DNA of 64,000 nucleotides, taken from positions 1-64,000 of the forward strand of contig NZ_FORR01000006.1 in the NCBI RefSeq assembly GCF_900114055.1. The letters run 5' to 3'. The stretch's first letter is position 1, and each line of letters opens with the position of its first letter. This DNA is from Thermoflavimicrobium dichotomicum. Lineage in GTDB: Bacteria > Bacillota > Bacilli > Thermoactinomycetales > Thermoactinomycetaceae. Made by a program: the position numbers and the translations under genes. The notes beneath the pieces were generated by a model that saw nothing but the letters and a program-made list of their open reading frames with translations, did no database searches and was not told the DNA's origin. Of the stretch, positions 17,149 to 25,292 are shown piece after piece.

Positions 17149-18018
17149 TCATAATATTCTCAGTGATTTTGGGCGAATGGTAACGGAGAGTGGAGTGGTT
17201 CCATATATTTCTCCATCCACATGAATGATCAGTGGTCGTTCAGACTGAACCGTAATTTCTTTACCACGATGGATCGACACAAAAGGGTGGTTGATATGTG
17301 TTCCTTTATACACTTGGGGAAAAACTCTCAATAATGTTCTGGGACGACAGTATTTAACACAGCAAATATCCAGCCAGCCATCGTCATTTTGTGCGTCAGG
17401 ACAAATTTTCATGCCACCGCCATAGAATGAGGTATTGTTAATGGCGATAAGCCACACTCCATCATAATGATAAGATTTTCCGTCGAGGGAAATCGTTACT
17501 TTTGTGGGCCGATATGTCCATAAGCATCGGAGCAAAAAGACCAAATAGATGAATTTGCGAAAAAAACGCTTGAGAGAAGATTTATTGGCCAAGTCAGCAA
17601 TTTGCGCATCAAAGCCGATTCCTGTAAAGCCAACGAGTACTTTTCCACCCAAATCAGCTGTATCAATGAGCCGCACTTGATGTCTTAAAATTCGTTCCAA
17701 CGCCTGCTCAGGATCGCGAGGGATATTTTCTGCACGTGCAAAGTCATTTCCTGATCCGGCAGGAATGTATCCTAAAGGAATCTCGGTTCCCACCAGTCCG
17801 TTCCCTACCTCATGTAAGGTACCATCCCCACCGACGGCGACCACTGCTTCGATATTGGAATGAACAGCCTCCCGGGCAATTTCTGTCGCATGTCCCGGGT
17901 ATTCTGTAAATTCAACCTGGTAAGGGATTTTTCGGATTTCCAATATTTGCCGTACTTTGGTCCATACTTTTTTCCCACGACCCCTACCAGAACGTTTATT
18001 TACAATAAATAGCCGCAC
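17149..18018 (-). CDS. Diacylglycerol kinase family lipid kinase (YegS/DgkB-like)
   Basis: The 289-residue protein has the catalytic-domain signature VGGDGTLHEVGNGL (about 62-75) and IPAGSGNDFAR, which bind ATP in the DAGK/sphingosine-kinase-like fold. Its likely role is phosphorylation of diacylglycerol or another lipid. The length is typical. The start is GTG, with AAGGAGTG about 8 bases upstream. It is monocistronic, with no visible functional link to the neighbours. Confidence 0.9.
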   Translation of the reverse strand: MRLFIVNKRSGRGRGKKVWTKVRQILEIRKIPYQVEFTEYPGHATEIAREAVHSNIEAVVAVGGDGTLHEVGNGLVGTEIPLGYIPAGSGNDFARAENIPRDPEQALERILRHQVRLIDTADLGGKVLVGFTGIGFDAQIADLANKSSLKRFFRKFIYLVFLLRCLWTYRPTKVTISLDGKSYHYDGVWLIAINNTSFYGGGMKICPDAQNDDGWLDICCVKYCRPRTLLRVFPQVYKGTHINHPFVSIHRGKEITVQSERPLIIHVDGEIYGTTPLSVTIRPKSLRIL

Positions 18019-18189
18019 GATGTTGCACTCCTTATTATCATTTCAAGAAGAAAACAGGATAGTTCCAGTCAAGTACAGTTTATAATAATGTTAATCGTTA
18101 TATTACACGGTATTTCTTTATTATAGTTCCATCATAGATCTTTTTGCACAAAAAAATACACGTCCATGAGGGCTTCATAATATTATAAA

Positions 18190-18213
18190 TAAAATAAGGG
18201 CCCTTAGGCCCTT
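18190..18213 (-). terminator. Terminator of the short basic-protein operon
   Basis: Stem AAGGGCC/GGCCCTT with a 4-base loop, followed on the minus strand by an AT-rich, T-containing tail. It lies just after the stop of the 73-residue gene. Confidence 0.7.
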
Positions 18214-18219
18214 TGAATA

Positions 18220-18441
18220 TTAATGATCGTGTTCTTCTTCTTTACGATTATCGTTTGTCAAAGCCAGATCTTTAGCTTTTACTGAATTTGCATTCCCTTT
18301 GTTTTTGATCTTTTGCTTGACATCGACATCGTTTCCACTGATCGGACCGGTTTTGTTAATCAAGATAATGCTAGCGTTTTTTCTAGCTCTCACTCTAAAT
18401 AAATCATGCTTACGTCTACGTCTACGTCTTCTGAAACACAT
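18220..18441 (-). CDS. Short Arg-rich protein of unknown function
   Basis: The 73-residue product opens with MCFRRRRRRRKHDLFR, followed by a hydrophobic strand-like segment (ASIILINKTG) and a polar Lys/Asn-rich tail ending EEEHDH. The start has an excellent AAAGGAGGTGATATAAG site. It is the last gene of a three-gene minus-strand cluster; the gene before it has the same plan (basic amino end, then beta-type polar region). Family not recognised. A spore-surface role is possible from composition but unproven. Confidence 0.7.
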   Translation of the reverse strand: MCFRRRRRRRKHDLFRVRARKNASIILINKTGPISGNDVDVKQKIKNKGNANSVKAKDLALTNDNRKEEEHDH

Positions 18442-18472
18442 CTTATATCACCTCCTTTCAATAGGAGATTCG

Positions 18473-18753
18473 TTAAGCAGAAGTGTTTTGTACCGAAGTA
18501 TCGTCACTTTCATTGATCACATTGACATTGCCATGATTGGTGGGGATTTGGATGATAATGTTGATATATCCATGAATGGGGCCATTAATGGATGCAATAT
18601 TTTTAATGGTAGCAACTGTTTCCTGAACGGCAGGGGTTTTATGCTTGCGAGGCGTTTTATTGCGGACTTTTCCTTTCATCATCTGTTTACTGTGAAAGGC
18701 TCTTGTTTTTCGACGAGACCTTTTTTTTTTCTTTTTTTCCGGGTTTGAGTCAT
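18473..18753 (-). pseudogene. Short basic protein gene, frame broken at an A10 run
   Basis: A strong AAAAAGGAGGAAATCTAA site precedes ATG 18753, which opens MTQTRKKRKKK and then leaves frame at a run of ten A residues (T at 18721-18730). One extra A would join it to the long downstream frame (RSRRKTRAFHSKQMMKG... ending SVQNTSA), giving about 93 residues with a basic amino end and a beta-rich polar tail (INIIIQIPTNHGN). This is either a homopolymer sequencing error or real slippage. Family unknown. Confidence 0.6.
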
Positions 18754-18774
18754 TTAGATTTCCTCCTTTTTGTT

Positions 18775-19077
18775 TTAATAGGAGGAGATTTCCCCTTTTT
18801 CTTTGATTTGTTCAATACTGCTTATAATGGCGCTGATGACTTTGTCTTTGGCTTCTGGTTTTAAGGCTTCTACTAAATGAATGGTTGGTGGCGAAGATTG
18901 TTTGAGCATTTCTTCAACCTTTTCTTTTGATAGAACTTCAACGAGCAAGTTATATATTTCATCCTGGAGGCATTGTTCGAGTTGATGTTCCATTGCCTTG
19001 CTTATCTGTTTACATAACCCTTTGCTCAAACCTTTTGCTATTTTTCTAAAATAATTATTTTCTTGTTTATCAGTCAT
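18775..19077 (-). CDS. Hypothetical helical protein, first gene of minus-strand cluster
   Basis: The 100-residue, mostly helical, soluble product is rich in Lys, Glu and Ile and has two Cys (KGLCKQ, EQCLQ). The ATG at 19077 follows AAAAAGGATGATGCTAG. It is 21 bases upstream of the frame-broken basic gene, so the three short genes form one unit. I do not recognise the family. Confidence 0.65.
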   Translation of the reverse strand: MTDKQENNYFRKIAKGLSKGLCKQISKAMEHQLEQCLQDEIYNLLVEVLSKEKVEEMLKQSSPPTIHLVEALKPEAKDKVISAIISSIEQIKEKGEISSY

Positions 19078-19348
19078 CTAGCATCATCCTTTTTTTCTAT
19101 GTTTTGGTATAATATATTCTTTTCTATTGAACTTGGTGTCGGCTTGATAAGGAAATAGTTGTTTTCTCCAATTCTTGTTATTCGATATTTTCTTTTATAG
19201 TAAAATGATATGTCGTTCGATCGATAAAGGTGCAGGATATCGAGTGAAATGGTTGCTTTCCTATAGTTTTTGTTATTTTGATAGCTATTTGACTATCATT
19301 CTACGTTGGATATCCTTGGCCTGTTTCATACAAACGACTCACTAATTT
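19078..19348. other. AT-rich intergenic region with minus-strand promoter material
   Basis: No gene is visible. A minus-strand TATAAT-like box lies near 19110, within the upstream region of the 100-residue gene. Confidence 0.4.
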
Positions 19349-19396
19349 AGCAAAAGGACGGGTGATAGATTCTTTTCCTATTCCCGTCCTTTTGCT
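19349..19396 (-). terminator. Strong hairpin terminator of the acidic-tail gene
   Basis: A perfect 14-bp stem AGCAAAAGGACGGG (19349-19362) with CCCGTCCTTTTGCT (19383-19396) lies just beyond the stop of the 209-residue gene. On the minus strand it is followed by an AAATTAGT stretch, so the T tract is weak. Confidence 0.65.
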
Positions 19397-19407
19397 GCTT
19401 ATACGTA

Positions 19408-20037
19408 TTAGTCCAGCCAGAAGTCGAGTTCATCATCCAGATCAAAATCCAGATCATCATCACCGTCGGCGACGATTTTATATGATGTTTCTTCACAAGA
19501 GCAATCCTGTAAACTTGGACAATTGCAGAAAGGGGATTTCTCTAACTGTAAAGCCCCTTTATTCGAAAAAGTAAATTCGTACATTGTATTATGCTTTTTA
19601 TCTTTAAAGGTAACGATTATTTTGCTATCAAATTTAGACAGATCAACCTCTTGATCCACTTTGCTTTGAAAAATCAATTGTTTTGTTTGTCCAAGAGAAA
19701 TTGTCCCTAAATCAATTCCTTCTCCTGGATGCGTGTCTGGAAGAATTGTTTGATCTACTTCAACCTGGTTGAAAGAAAATGGACTTTCTTTAGGGATGAA
19801 ATGAGTCAGTCTCACATCGGATAGTTCTTTGGCGTCTTCATTCGATATTTCGATCATAAGTGTAATGGTTTGAACGTTATGATCTCCTTCCGTAAAAGTT
19901 TGTTTTTTCAAGCTAATTGGCGGAGTGAACCAATTTTTGGAAAATAGATCCTTCTTACTGGATTTATTAGATGATCTGAAAGCTTTTTGATTCATCTCAT
20001 TTAATGGATCAGACAAAGAAAACCCCCCCCATCGCAT
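19408..20037 (-). CDS. Hypothetical beta-rich protein with acidic C-terminal tail
   Basis: The 209-residue protein has a polar amino region, a central beta-sandwich-like segment (about 55-165) of the type found in conserved-repeat exported proteins, a Cys cluster (FCNCPSLQDCSC, about 171-182), and a strongly acidic end (DGDDDLDFDLDDELDFWLD). There is no signal peptide or membrane helix. The Cys cluster and acidic tail could bind metal. An internal ATG near residue 15 is a possible later start. The region before the start ends in a run of eight G/C bases (20029-20036). Family not recognised. Confidence 0.65.
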   Translation of the reverse strand: MRWGGFSLSDPLNEMNQKAFRSSNKSSKKDLFSKNWFTPPISLKKQTFTEGDHNVQTITLMIEISNEDAKELSDVRLTHFIPKESPFSFNQVEVDQTILPDTHPGEGIDLGTISLGQTKQLIFQSKVDQEVDLSKFDSKIIVTFKDKKHNTMYEFTFSNKGALQLEKSPFCNCPSLQDCSCEETSYKIVADGDDDLDFDLDDELDFWLD

Positions 20038-20362
20038 AAATTCATTTGTTATATAAATATATGGAAAAAGAAATGGTTTTGATTGAGATAAGCGTATAAA
20101 TGATTAGAAAGAGGTTGTTAACCACACGAAATGAAAAAGCTTCTGCAGTCATAACAACCTTAATGAAAAATGGGACAGGTATAGAACCTGTCCCATCCAT
20201 GTTTTATCTGACCAGGGGAACTCGTTGAGATCAGTCATTACATCCATAAAATTTTACGGGGGTATCACATTAACAGAATGGATGCAGTCACAATATGATA
20301 CCCCAATCATTGATCGAATTCACACCATCATTAAAAAACATCAAGTGAAGTCAGGATCACAG
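20038..20362. other. Intergenic region with two hairpins
   Basis: The region contains a long hairpin with arms AGGTTGTTA/TAACAACCT (about 20111-20160) and the ATGGGACAGGT/ACCTGTCCCAT stem at 20170-20196. A 49-codon plus-strand frame (20225-20374) is not well enough supported to call. Confidence 0.45.
20170..20196. terminator. Intrinsic terminator-like hairpin
   Basis: A perfect 11-bp stem ATGGGACAGGT/ACCTGTCCCAT with a 5-base loop is followed by CCATGTTTT. No nearby gene obviously uses it on the plus strand. Confidence 0.55.
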
Positions 20363-20602
20363 TTAATCATGTAAGTCTTGTATATAATGTTGAATCATAT
20401 CGTTTATTTGCTGTAACGCTTGTTGATAGATTTTTTCCTTTTTTCGTTGCTGCGATAAGATCTCATCTCTTTGATCAATCATATGTTTGTATGCATTTAT
20501 CATGGTAAGGAGCTTTTTCATATGGCTGTTATATTTCATCACAGTTTCTTCCAATTTTCTGATGCGTTCATCTTTCTTTGGCCGAAGTTTTTTGTAAACC
20601 AT
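20363..20602 (-). CDS. Small coiled-coil protein
   Basis: I start the gene at ATG 20602 because a consensus GGAGGTGA lies 8 bases upstream; the frame stays open to 20764 but without an equally good start. The 79-residue product (MVYKKLRPKK...) is almost entirely a charged amphipathic helix (KKDERIRKLEETVMKYNSHM, then KKEKIYQQALQQINDMIQ), suggesting a coiled coil or small oligomer. No family recognised. Confidence 0.65.
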   Translation of the reverse strand: MVYKKLRPKKDERIRKLEETVMKYNSHMKKLLTMINAYKHMIDQRDEILSQQRKKEKIYQQALQQINDMIQHYIQDLHD

Positions 20603-21228
20603 TGGCGGTTTCACCTCCAAACAGTTTTGCCGGATCAATGCGGGCTCTATCGCTCCAGAGATGGAACGCTCATCCATCCCGATGTTAGGTACGTATAACA
20701 TCCTCAGAAAAGTCCCAAATGCATTTTCGGATGGGATAGAGGAGTTGGTTCGTAAGAACGCCATGTCAACTCCACGAGTGTCAATGTCCGTTAGGATATA
20801 CCCTCGAAATCCCCGCTTCTTGGTAGAACATAAGCAGAGGAGTATTCATCTGGTATATGTTATGTAAGGATGAGGCTGCTGGATTGATATAGTAGCCTGT
20901 TTTATCTCATAGTAGTTGTACATAGGAACTGCCTAAGGATACATATGTATCAGTGTTGTTGGTGATCGTACCATATTCTGATCAGGGGTCAATAAACAAA
21001 CGGAGCGTTGGTTAAAAGATATGTACACTCCAGTACTTTTCTAAATCTATCAATCTTAATAAATTCTTTGTTATATAAAATATGAAGATATTGAGTCAGA
21101 TTTATTAATTGGTAGAAAGAAAGCAGATTATGTAGTATACTGAATTCAGAATATACATGGTCTCTACTCATGTACTCCCGAATTTTTTCTATCACTTATA
21201 ACGGATTGAATGGAGTGCTAAAATCAAA
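20603..21228. other. Region of about 620 bases with no confident gene
   Basis: Overlapping frames occur on both strands (20603-20867) and an AT-rich minus-strand frame at 20989-21195 lacks a ribosome binding site. The upstream extension of the coiled-coil frame (to 20764) could represent an older, longer gene. I see no RNA or repeat. Confidence 0.4.
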
Positions 21229-21867
21229 ATGCATCTATATGGAATGAAAGAGACTTTGCCGAATCTTTCTTTGTTTACCCGCTTTGATCCGGATCGTTAT
21301 TATCGGGAGGTAGCTACGGATCGAGCGGGACTGGAAAGGGCGATTCGTTTAGCAAAGAAATTGCTTTATAATATAGAAAGGCAACCGGAGCGAGAAGAGA
21401 ACAAAAAAGTGCTTCTCTTTTTAAACAGTTATCTGGGTAATGCATATCGGGTACTGGATCAGCCGGAGCCGGCTATCCGTTATCTAACCATAGCAGAGAA
21501 GATCGCTCGGCAGTTCAATAATCCAGCCCTTTTGGCAAGAACCCTGATTCGCTTGGGAGAAGCTTATAAATACGGAGACCAGCATGATAAAGCGCTTGCT
21601 TGTTTTCAAGAGGTTAAGGATCTGACTGATTGTGAAGAATTGTACTTTTATCATGATTTTGCCCTTCAGCATATCGGGAAATGCCTGATGGAATTAGGCC
21701 GTTATGATGAGGCACTGGACCATTTCCATAAAGCGCTTGCACTCCGTAAACAAAAAGAGAAGCAAGAATTGATTCGTTCCACAGAGCTTGCCTTGAAACT
21801 GGCCCAGAAGCTGAAAGAGCAGGAAGAGATGGAAGAGTGTGTGGAAGTCGAACAAACCAGAAAGTAA
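21229..21867 (+). CDS. TPR-repeat protein
   Basis: The 212-residue protein contains about three tetratricopeptide repeats: around residues 64-97 (LNSYLGNAYRVLDQPEPAI), 104-135 (ARTLIRLGEAYKYGDQHDKA) and 145-180 (ALQHIGKCLMELGRYDEAL), followed by a charged helix. Such proteins act as scaffolds or peptide receptors; the partner here is unknown. GGAGTG lies about 11 bases before ATG 21229; ATG 21244 is also possible. A terminator follows at 21923. Confidence 0.85.
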   Translation: MHLYGMKETLPNLSLFTRFDPDRYYREVATDRAGLERAIRLAKKLLYNIERQPEREENKKVLLFLNSYLGNAYRVLDQPEPAIRYLTIAEKIARQFNNPALLARTLIRLGEAYKYGDQHDKALACFQEVKDLTDCEELYFYHDFALQHIGKCLMELGRYDEALDHFHKALALRKQKEKQELIRSTELALKLAQKLKEQEEMEECVEVEQTRK

Positions 21868-21922
21868 TCTAGGAATCTAAATGAAAGCGCTTTATACAAT
21901 ACTGATTATCATTTTCAATGAA

Positions 21923-21961
21923 CAAAACTCAGTCCCAACGGAAGGAAGGGACTGAGTTTTG
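21923..21961. terminator. Bidirectional terminator between convergent genes
   Basis: A perfect 13-bp stem AAAACTCAGTCCC/GGGACTGAGTTTT carries A residues on one side and T residues on the other. It separates the TPR gene from the convergent nitronate monooxygenase gene. Confidence 0.9.
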
Positions 21962-21989
21962 TTATATGACTCTTTGTTTCGCCATCGAT

Positions 21990-23075
21990 TCACCCTAAAA
22001 TGTCCTCTGCTTCTTTCACGATTTCCTGGATCATTTCTTGAACGCTCTGCCCTTGTTTCAATAGTCGGGTGCCTTGTCCAGCCCACATTGACATATATTG
22101 TGGCTTTTTTTGCTGTGTGGCTGCTTTGCGAATTTCCGATGTCAACGTATGTTGGCTTGGGAAGGGCAAGGGTTCAATCCCTGTTGCTTCAAATTGTTCG
22201 ACAAATGCATTGCGCAGGCCACGTGCAGGGCGGCCAGTGAAGGCTGTGGTAATGGTTGTGCTTTCCTCGCTACTGTTGAGAAGAGCTTCTTGATAAAGCG
22301 GATGGGCTCCTGATTCGATCGCAGTCAGGAAACGGGTTCCCATTTGTACACCCTGGGCTCCGAGAGCGAGTGCGGCGATCAGGCCTCTGCCATCCATGAT
22401 ACCGCCTGCAGCGACAACAGGCACGGGCACATGGTCGACGACTTGGGGAATTAGGGAAAAGGTACCGATGTTTGCTCCGAGTGGATGCCTGGTGGTGTCA
22501 AAGGTGCTGCGATGTCCACCTGCGTCACTTCCCTGGGCAACGATGAAATCGGAGCCTTTTTCAGCGGCCTGGATCGCTTCTTCGACGGTTGTGACCATGG
22601 TAGAGACCAGCATGCCTTGTTTGTGGGCTTCCTGAATCACTTCATCTGGAAAAATACCAAGTGCTGAACTGATGACAGGGACTTTTTCTTCCAGTAATAC
22701 TTCAATTTGCCCTGTCAAATGATTGGGTGTTTGCAGGGTTTGGGAAGGGGATTTGATGTCCAGTTCGTTGTAAACAGGACGAAGAGCGGTTTGTACCTCT
22801 GTGATGCGCGAAAAGTCATCTTTCATTTCAAGGGCGAACAGATTGACAGCAAATGGTTTTTGGGTCAGTTGACGAATGGAGCGGATGGCTTGACGGATTT
22901 CTTCAGGGGCCATATAAGCAGCGCCCAGTGTTCCCAAACCTCCCGCTTCGGATACAGATGCGACCATTTGCACAGTGGTAGGACCTCCGGCCATCCCTGC
23001 CTGGATGATGGGGTAAGTGATGCCCAGTAAATTGCATAATGGGGTATGCAGTTGCAACTTCACGATCATCACCAC
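21990..23075 (-). CDS. Nitronate monooxygenase / 2-nitropropane dioxygenase family flavoprotein
   Basis: The 361-residue protein has the FMN-binding TIM-barrel pattern of the NMO/FabK group: PIIQAGMAGGPTT at the start, FIVAQGSDAGGHRS (with the catalytic-type His), VPVVAAGGIMDGRG and ALGAQGVQMGTRFL. It probably oxidises alkyl nitronates. FabK-type enoyl reductases are close relatives and cannot be fully excluded. The first codons are GTG GTG ATG; any may start it. It begins directly at the end of the upstream DUF1292-like gene. Confidence 0.9.
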   Translation of the reverse strand: MVMIVKLQLHTPLCNLLGITYPIIQAGMAGGPTTVQMVASVSEAGGLGTLGAAYMAPEEIRQAIRSIRQLTQKPFAVNLFALEMKDDFSRITEVQTALRPVYNELDIKSPSQTLQTPNHLTGQIEVLLEEKVPVISSALGIFPDEVIQEAHKQGMLVSTMVTTVEEAIQAAEKGSDFIVAQGSDAGGHRSTFDTTRHPLGANIGTFSLIPQVVDHVPVPVVAAGGIMDGRGLIAALALGAQGVQMGTRFLTAIESGAHPLYQEALLNSSEESTTITTAFTGRPARGLRNAFVEQFEATGIEPLPFPSQHTLTSEIRKAATQQKKPQYMSMWAGQGTRLLKQGQSVQEMIQEIVKEAEDILG

Positions 23076-23504
23076 TCAGTTTGGATTGGCTATGTACTCG
23101 GGAAATTCTCTGATAAAAGTTTGGACAACACTTTCATATTCTTCATCAGGGATTTCCAAAATTTTATCTTCTCGAATCTCAAAGAAGTAGAGCTGCTCTG
23201 TCGGATTTTCCTGAGGGTAGTACATACCGATCAGCTTGCCGCGATATTCAAAGGTGGCACCCAGGACCGCCTGAAAAGCACCTTCTTCTGTTTCGAGCTG
23301 TTGAAAAAAGATGGGACTGATTTGATCCAGGACGATTTCGGTATAGGTTTCGCCCGGATAGCGCAAATACAGGGTGTTATTTTCTTCGTGGACAACATAA
23401 ATCTCCTTTTTTCGTTCTTTCTTCCATAGCAATAACAGATGCTTCACATTTTGATGAATAAACAGATATTGATAAGGGGTTTGAAAGCGGATTTCCAAGA
23501 TCAT
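23076..23504 (-). CDS. DUF1292-like protein
   Basis: I place the start at ATG 23504 (142 residues), with GGCGGAGGGG immediately upstream, though the spacing is too tight and a TTG two codons on would fit better. The carboxyl half (FEYRGKLIGMYYPQENPTEQ, then IPDEEYESVVQTF) resembles DUF1292/YrzB-type acidic proteins with their Tyr- and Glu-rich strands. The function of that family is unknown. It is upstream of, and abuts, the nitronate monooxygenase gene. Confidence 0.6.
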   Translation of the reverse strand: MILEIRFQTPYQYLFIHQNVKHLLLLWKKERKKEIYVVHEENNTLYLRYPGETYTEIVLDQISPIFFQQLETEEGAFQAVLGATFEYRGKLIGMYYPQENPTEQLYFFEIREDKILEIPDEEYESVVQTFIREFPEYIANPN

Positions 23505-23615
23505 CCCCTCCGCCACATTCGGATTTGATTTCATCTTATCATAACGAAACAGAAAAAAATATGAGGCCGCTCTACAAACCCGGTATATAACGGAATCTTT
23601 AGACGGATAGCAAAC

Positions 23616-23686
23616 GAAAAAAATCGGTTCCTTTCGAAGGTCACTCCTGATCGAACAGAGGTCGTGACCGAGAAAAGAACCGATAC
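23616..23686 (-). terminator. Long hairpin terminator (minus strand)
   Basis: Outer arms ATCGGTTC (23623-23630) and GAACCGAT (23677-23684) enclose an inner GGTCAC/GTGACC pair; on the minus strand the structure ends in TTTTTTT (23616-23622). It lies just beyond the stop of the small membrane ORF at 23692. Confidence 0.75.
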
Positions 23687-23691
23687 CCGGG

Positions 23692-23862
23692 TTACCCAAG
23701 ATACAGCTTGGATTCAATGAAGGAGGCCGCACCGGCTATAGCCAGGACGAGATGAAGGGGAAAAGAGGCCGGAACCCATAGATACAATGCGACAAGTGCC
23801 AGGGATGACCAGATACCCATACACCAGTGCAACTTAACAGCAACCCCATCCAATAACGCCAT
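23692..23862 (-). CDS. Small two-helix membrane protein candidate (56 residues)
   Basis: A minus-strand frame from ATG 23862 to TAA 23694-23692 encodes two membrane-helix-like segments (IWSSLALVALYLWV and LHLVLAIAGAASFIE) joined by a Pro-containing turn. It is followed 6 bases later by a well-formed minus-strand terminator, which is the main support. The frame is open further upstream (to about 23910), and the start signal is weak (GGCTCAGG). No family recognised. Confidence 0.5.
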   Translation of the reverse strand: MALLDGVAVKLHWCMGIWSSLALVALYLWVPASFPLHLVLAIAGAASFIESKLYLG

Positions 23863-23919
23863 CCTGAGCCGTTGATATCGATATTTCGAACCACCTGTCC
23901 GGATGGATCGGGTTCATAG

Positions 23920-24761
23920 GTGACTTTCAAAAGCGTGTCGGAAAAACAAAAAGATGAGAAGGTCAAGCGCAAATTGTTGGAACAAAAAAATGAGATCATT
24001 GCATGGTATAAATGGAAAGAAAAGGAGTATAAACAACTGGTTGAATATAAAGATGAAGAATACCGATTGTTATTGGAAGAAACGGACAAAAAGGTAAAGC
24101 GGCTCGAAGATGAATTGACAAAGTGGAAAGAAAGGGAGCAGAGTCTCAGGAATGCATTGAAAATTAAAGATGGCATTTTACAACAATATCTGAAGGCAAA
24201 TCATTTTCAAAACGACAATCGATCGCATCCGGTCCTGTCTGATCCAGAACATTCCAGGAGAATTTTCAGTCGGAGAAAAATGGGCTTGGATCTGCACCCA
24301 AACCGGATGTCCATGGTGACTTTGGGTGATGTTTTCGAATATACATACCCTAGAAAAAGAAAGGGAGACGCAAGCAAAAACGGAGACGAAAGCAACCTGG
24401 CAACCAAAAAAACATTTATCAGTGGATTCGAGCCAGATACAGTACTCCCCTTATAAAAGTACCCATAATAGCGAAAGCAGACCCACTCCTTCGCAAAGTG
24501 TATACACCAATTATCAAATGATGGAAAACCTTGCACGCCGGATGGCCAATCAGAAGTCAACGCCTTCTTACCCGCAGAAAGGTCCTTCTCCAGTGATGAG
24601 CCATCAAGGTTCACCTCAAAAAAACCAGGTTCAACCTTTGTCAGCCCATGCAAAATAATGCTCGGCTCGTCCGCCCAGTGCCTCAACCAGCACAGGGGCA
24701 GTCGCAAAAGCAACCGGTTGCCCGGCGTGGTGGATGTTGCGGTAAAAAAGCTCCATCCTAA
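23920..24761 (+). pseudogene. Frame-disrupted coiled-coil / Gln-Pro-rich protein gene
   Basis: Frame 1 from GTG 23920 encodes a long charged coiled coil (about residues 1-95) and stays open to 24456. The sequence then looks coding in frame 2 (about 24326-24656, Ser/Gln/Pro-rich, SRPTPSQSVYTNYQMM) and finally in frame 3 (about 24642-24761, PVPQPAQGQSQKQP ending GGCCGKKAPS). Successive shifts fall near A7 runs (about 24409 and 24618). I read this as one gene broken twice, by assembly error or real decay; alternatively only the 178-residue frame-1 product is made. It abuts the MPN-domain gene. Confidence 0.45.
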
Positions 24762-24780
24762 CAGAACTTTTGTTGATGAT

Positions 24781-25173
24781 TTGGTATTCAGTCCAAACGT
24801 TTATACCACCATGATTCAACACTGTCTTCAGGAACGCCCCCGAGAGGCCTGTGGACTTTTATCAGGAAAAGGAAAAAAGGCTTGTACACTGTGGCCCATG
24901 ACCAATGTGCTGCAAAGCCCTCATGCATTTGAAATGGATATCAGACAGATCAAAGCGGTTTTTCGGCAAATGGAGGGAAAAGGAGAAAAGTTGGTGGGAA
25001 TTTACCATTCTCATCCCACAGCACCTCCATATCCATCCCGAAACAACGTGGTTCATGCCAACTACCCAGAATCTGCGTATGTGATTGTATCTCTCTCAGG
25101 AGTAAAGCCGGAAGTTCGCTGTTTCTGTATCCTGAACCAGCAAGTGATTCCGATTCAGTATCGCATCACCTAA
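24781..25173 (+). CDS. JAMM/MPN (M67) domain protein with substituted metal ligand
   Basis: The 130-residue protein resembles the stand-alone M67-family metallopeptidases that release sulfur-carrier or ubiquitin-like tails. It shows REACGLLSG with the catalytic Glu, and HSHPTAPPYPS, the HxHP...S part of the JAMM motif. The third zinc ligand, Asp three residues after that Ser, is Asn here (SRNN), so peptidase activity is doubtful. TTG 24781 is the best-aligned start but has a weak binding site; the frame is open upstream to 24658. Confidence 0.75.
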   Translation: MVFSPNVYTTMIQHCLQERPREACGLLSGKGKKACTLWPMTNVLQSPHAFEMDIRQIKAVFRQMEGKGEKLVGIYHSHPTAPPYPSRNNVVHANYPESAYVIVSLSGVKPEVRCFCILNQQVIPIQYRIT

Positions 25174-25292
25174 AGGGCTTCAATGAATCTGTCTTCTGTC
25201 ATAGGCACTTGCATCCATTCGCCAGGCCAAAGTTACCCACTTTCAGCTTGGTCGATTTGCAAGTGTTTTTTGTTTTTCTGTGAGTGATGGGC

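Noticed and set aside
20225-20374. A 49-codon plus-strand frame from TTG after AGGGGAA (MRSVITSIKFYGG...)
   Set aside because: Plausible composition but unusual start, overlap with the convergent coiled-coil gene, and no recognisable family.
20661-20867. A 68-codon plus-strand frame
   Set aside because: Antisense to the extension of the coiled-coil frame, no clear ribosome binding site, no recognisable motif.
20989-21195. A 68-codon minus-strand frame
   Set aside because: AT-rich, starts at GTG without a binding site, and would lie head-to-head with the TPR gene in its promoter region.
23736-24176. A 146-codon minus-strand frame rich in Ser, Phe and Cys
   Set aside because: It is the antisense shadow of the Lys/Glu-rich coiled coil; the 56-codon frame in another register fits the terminator better.
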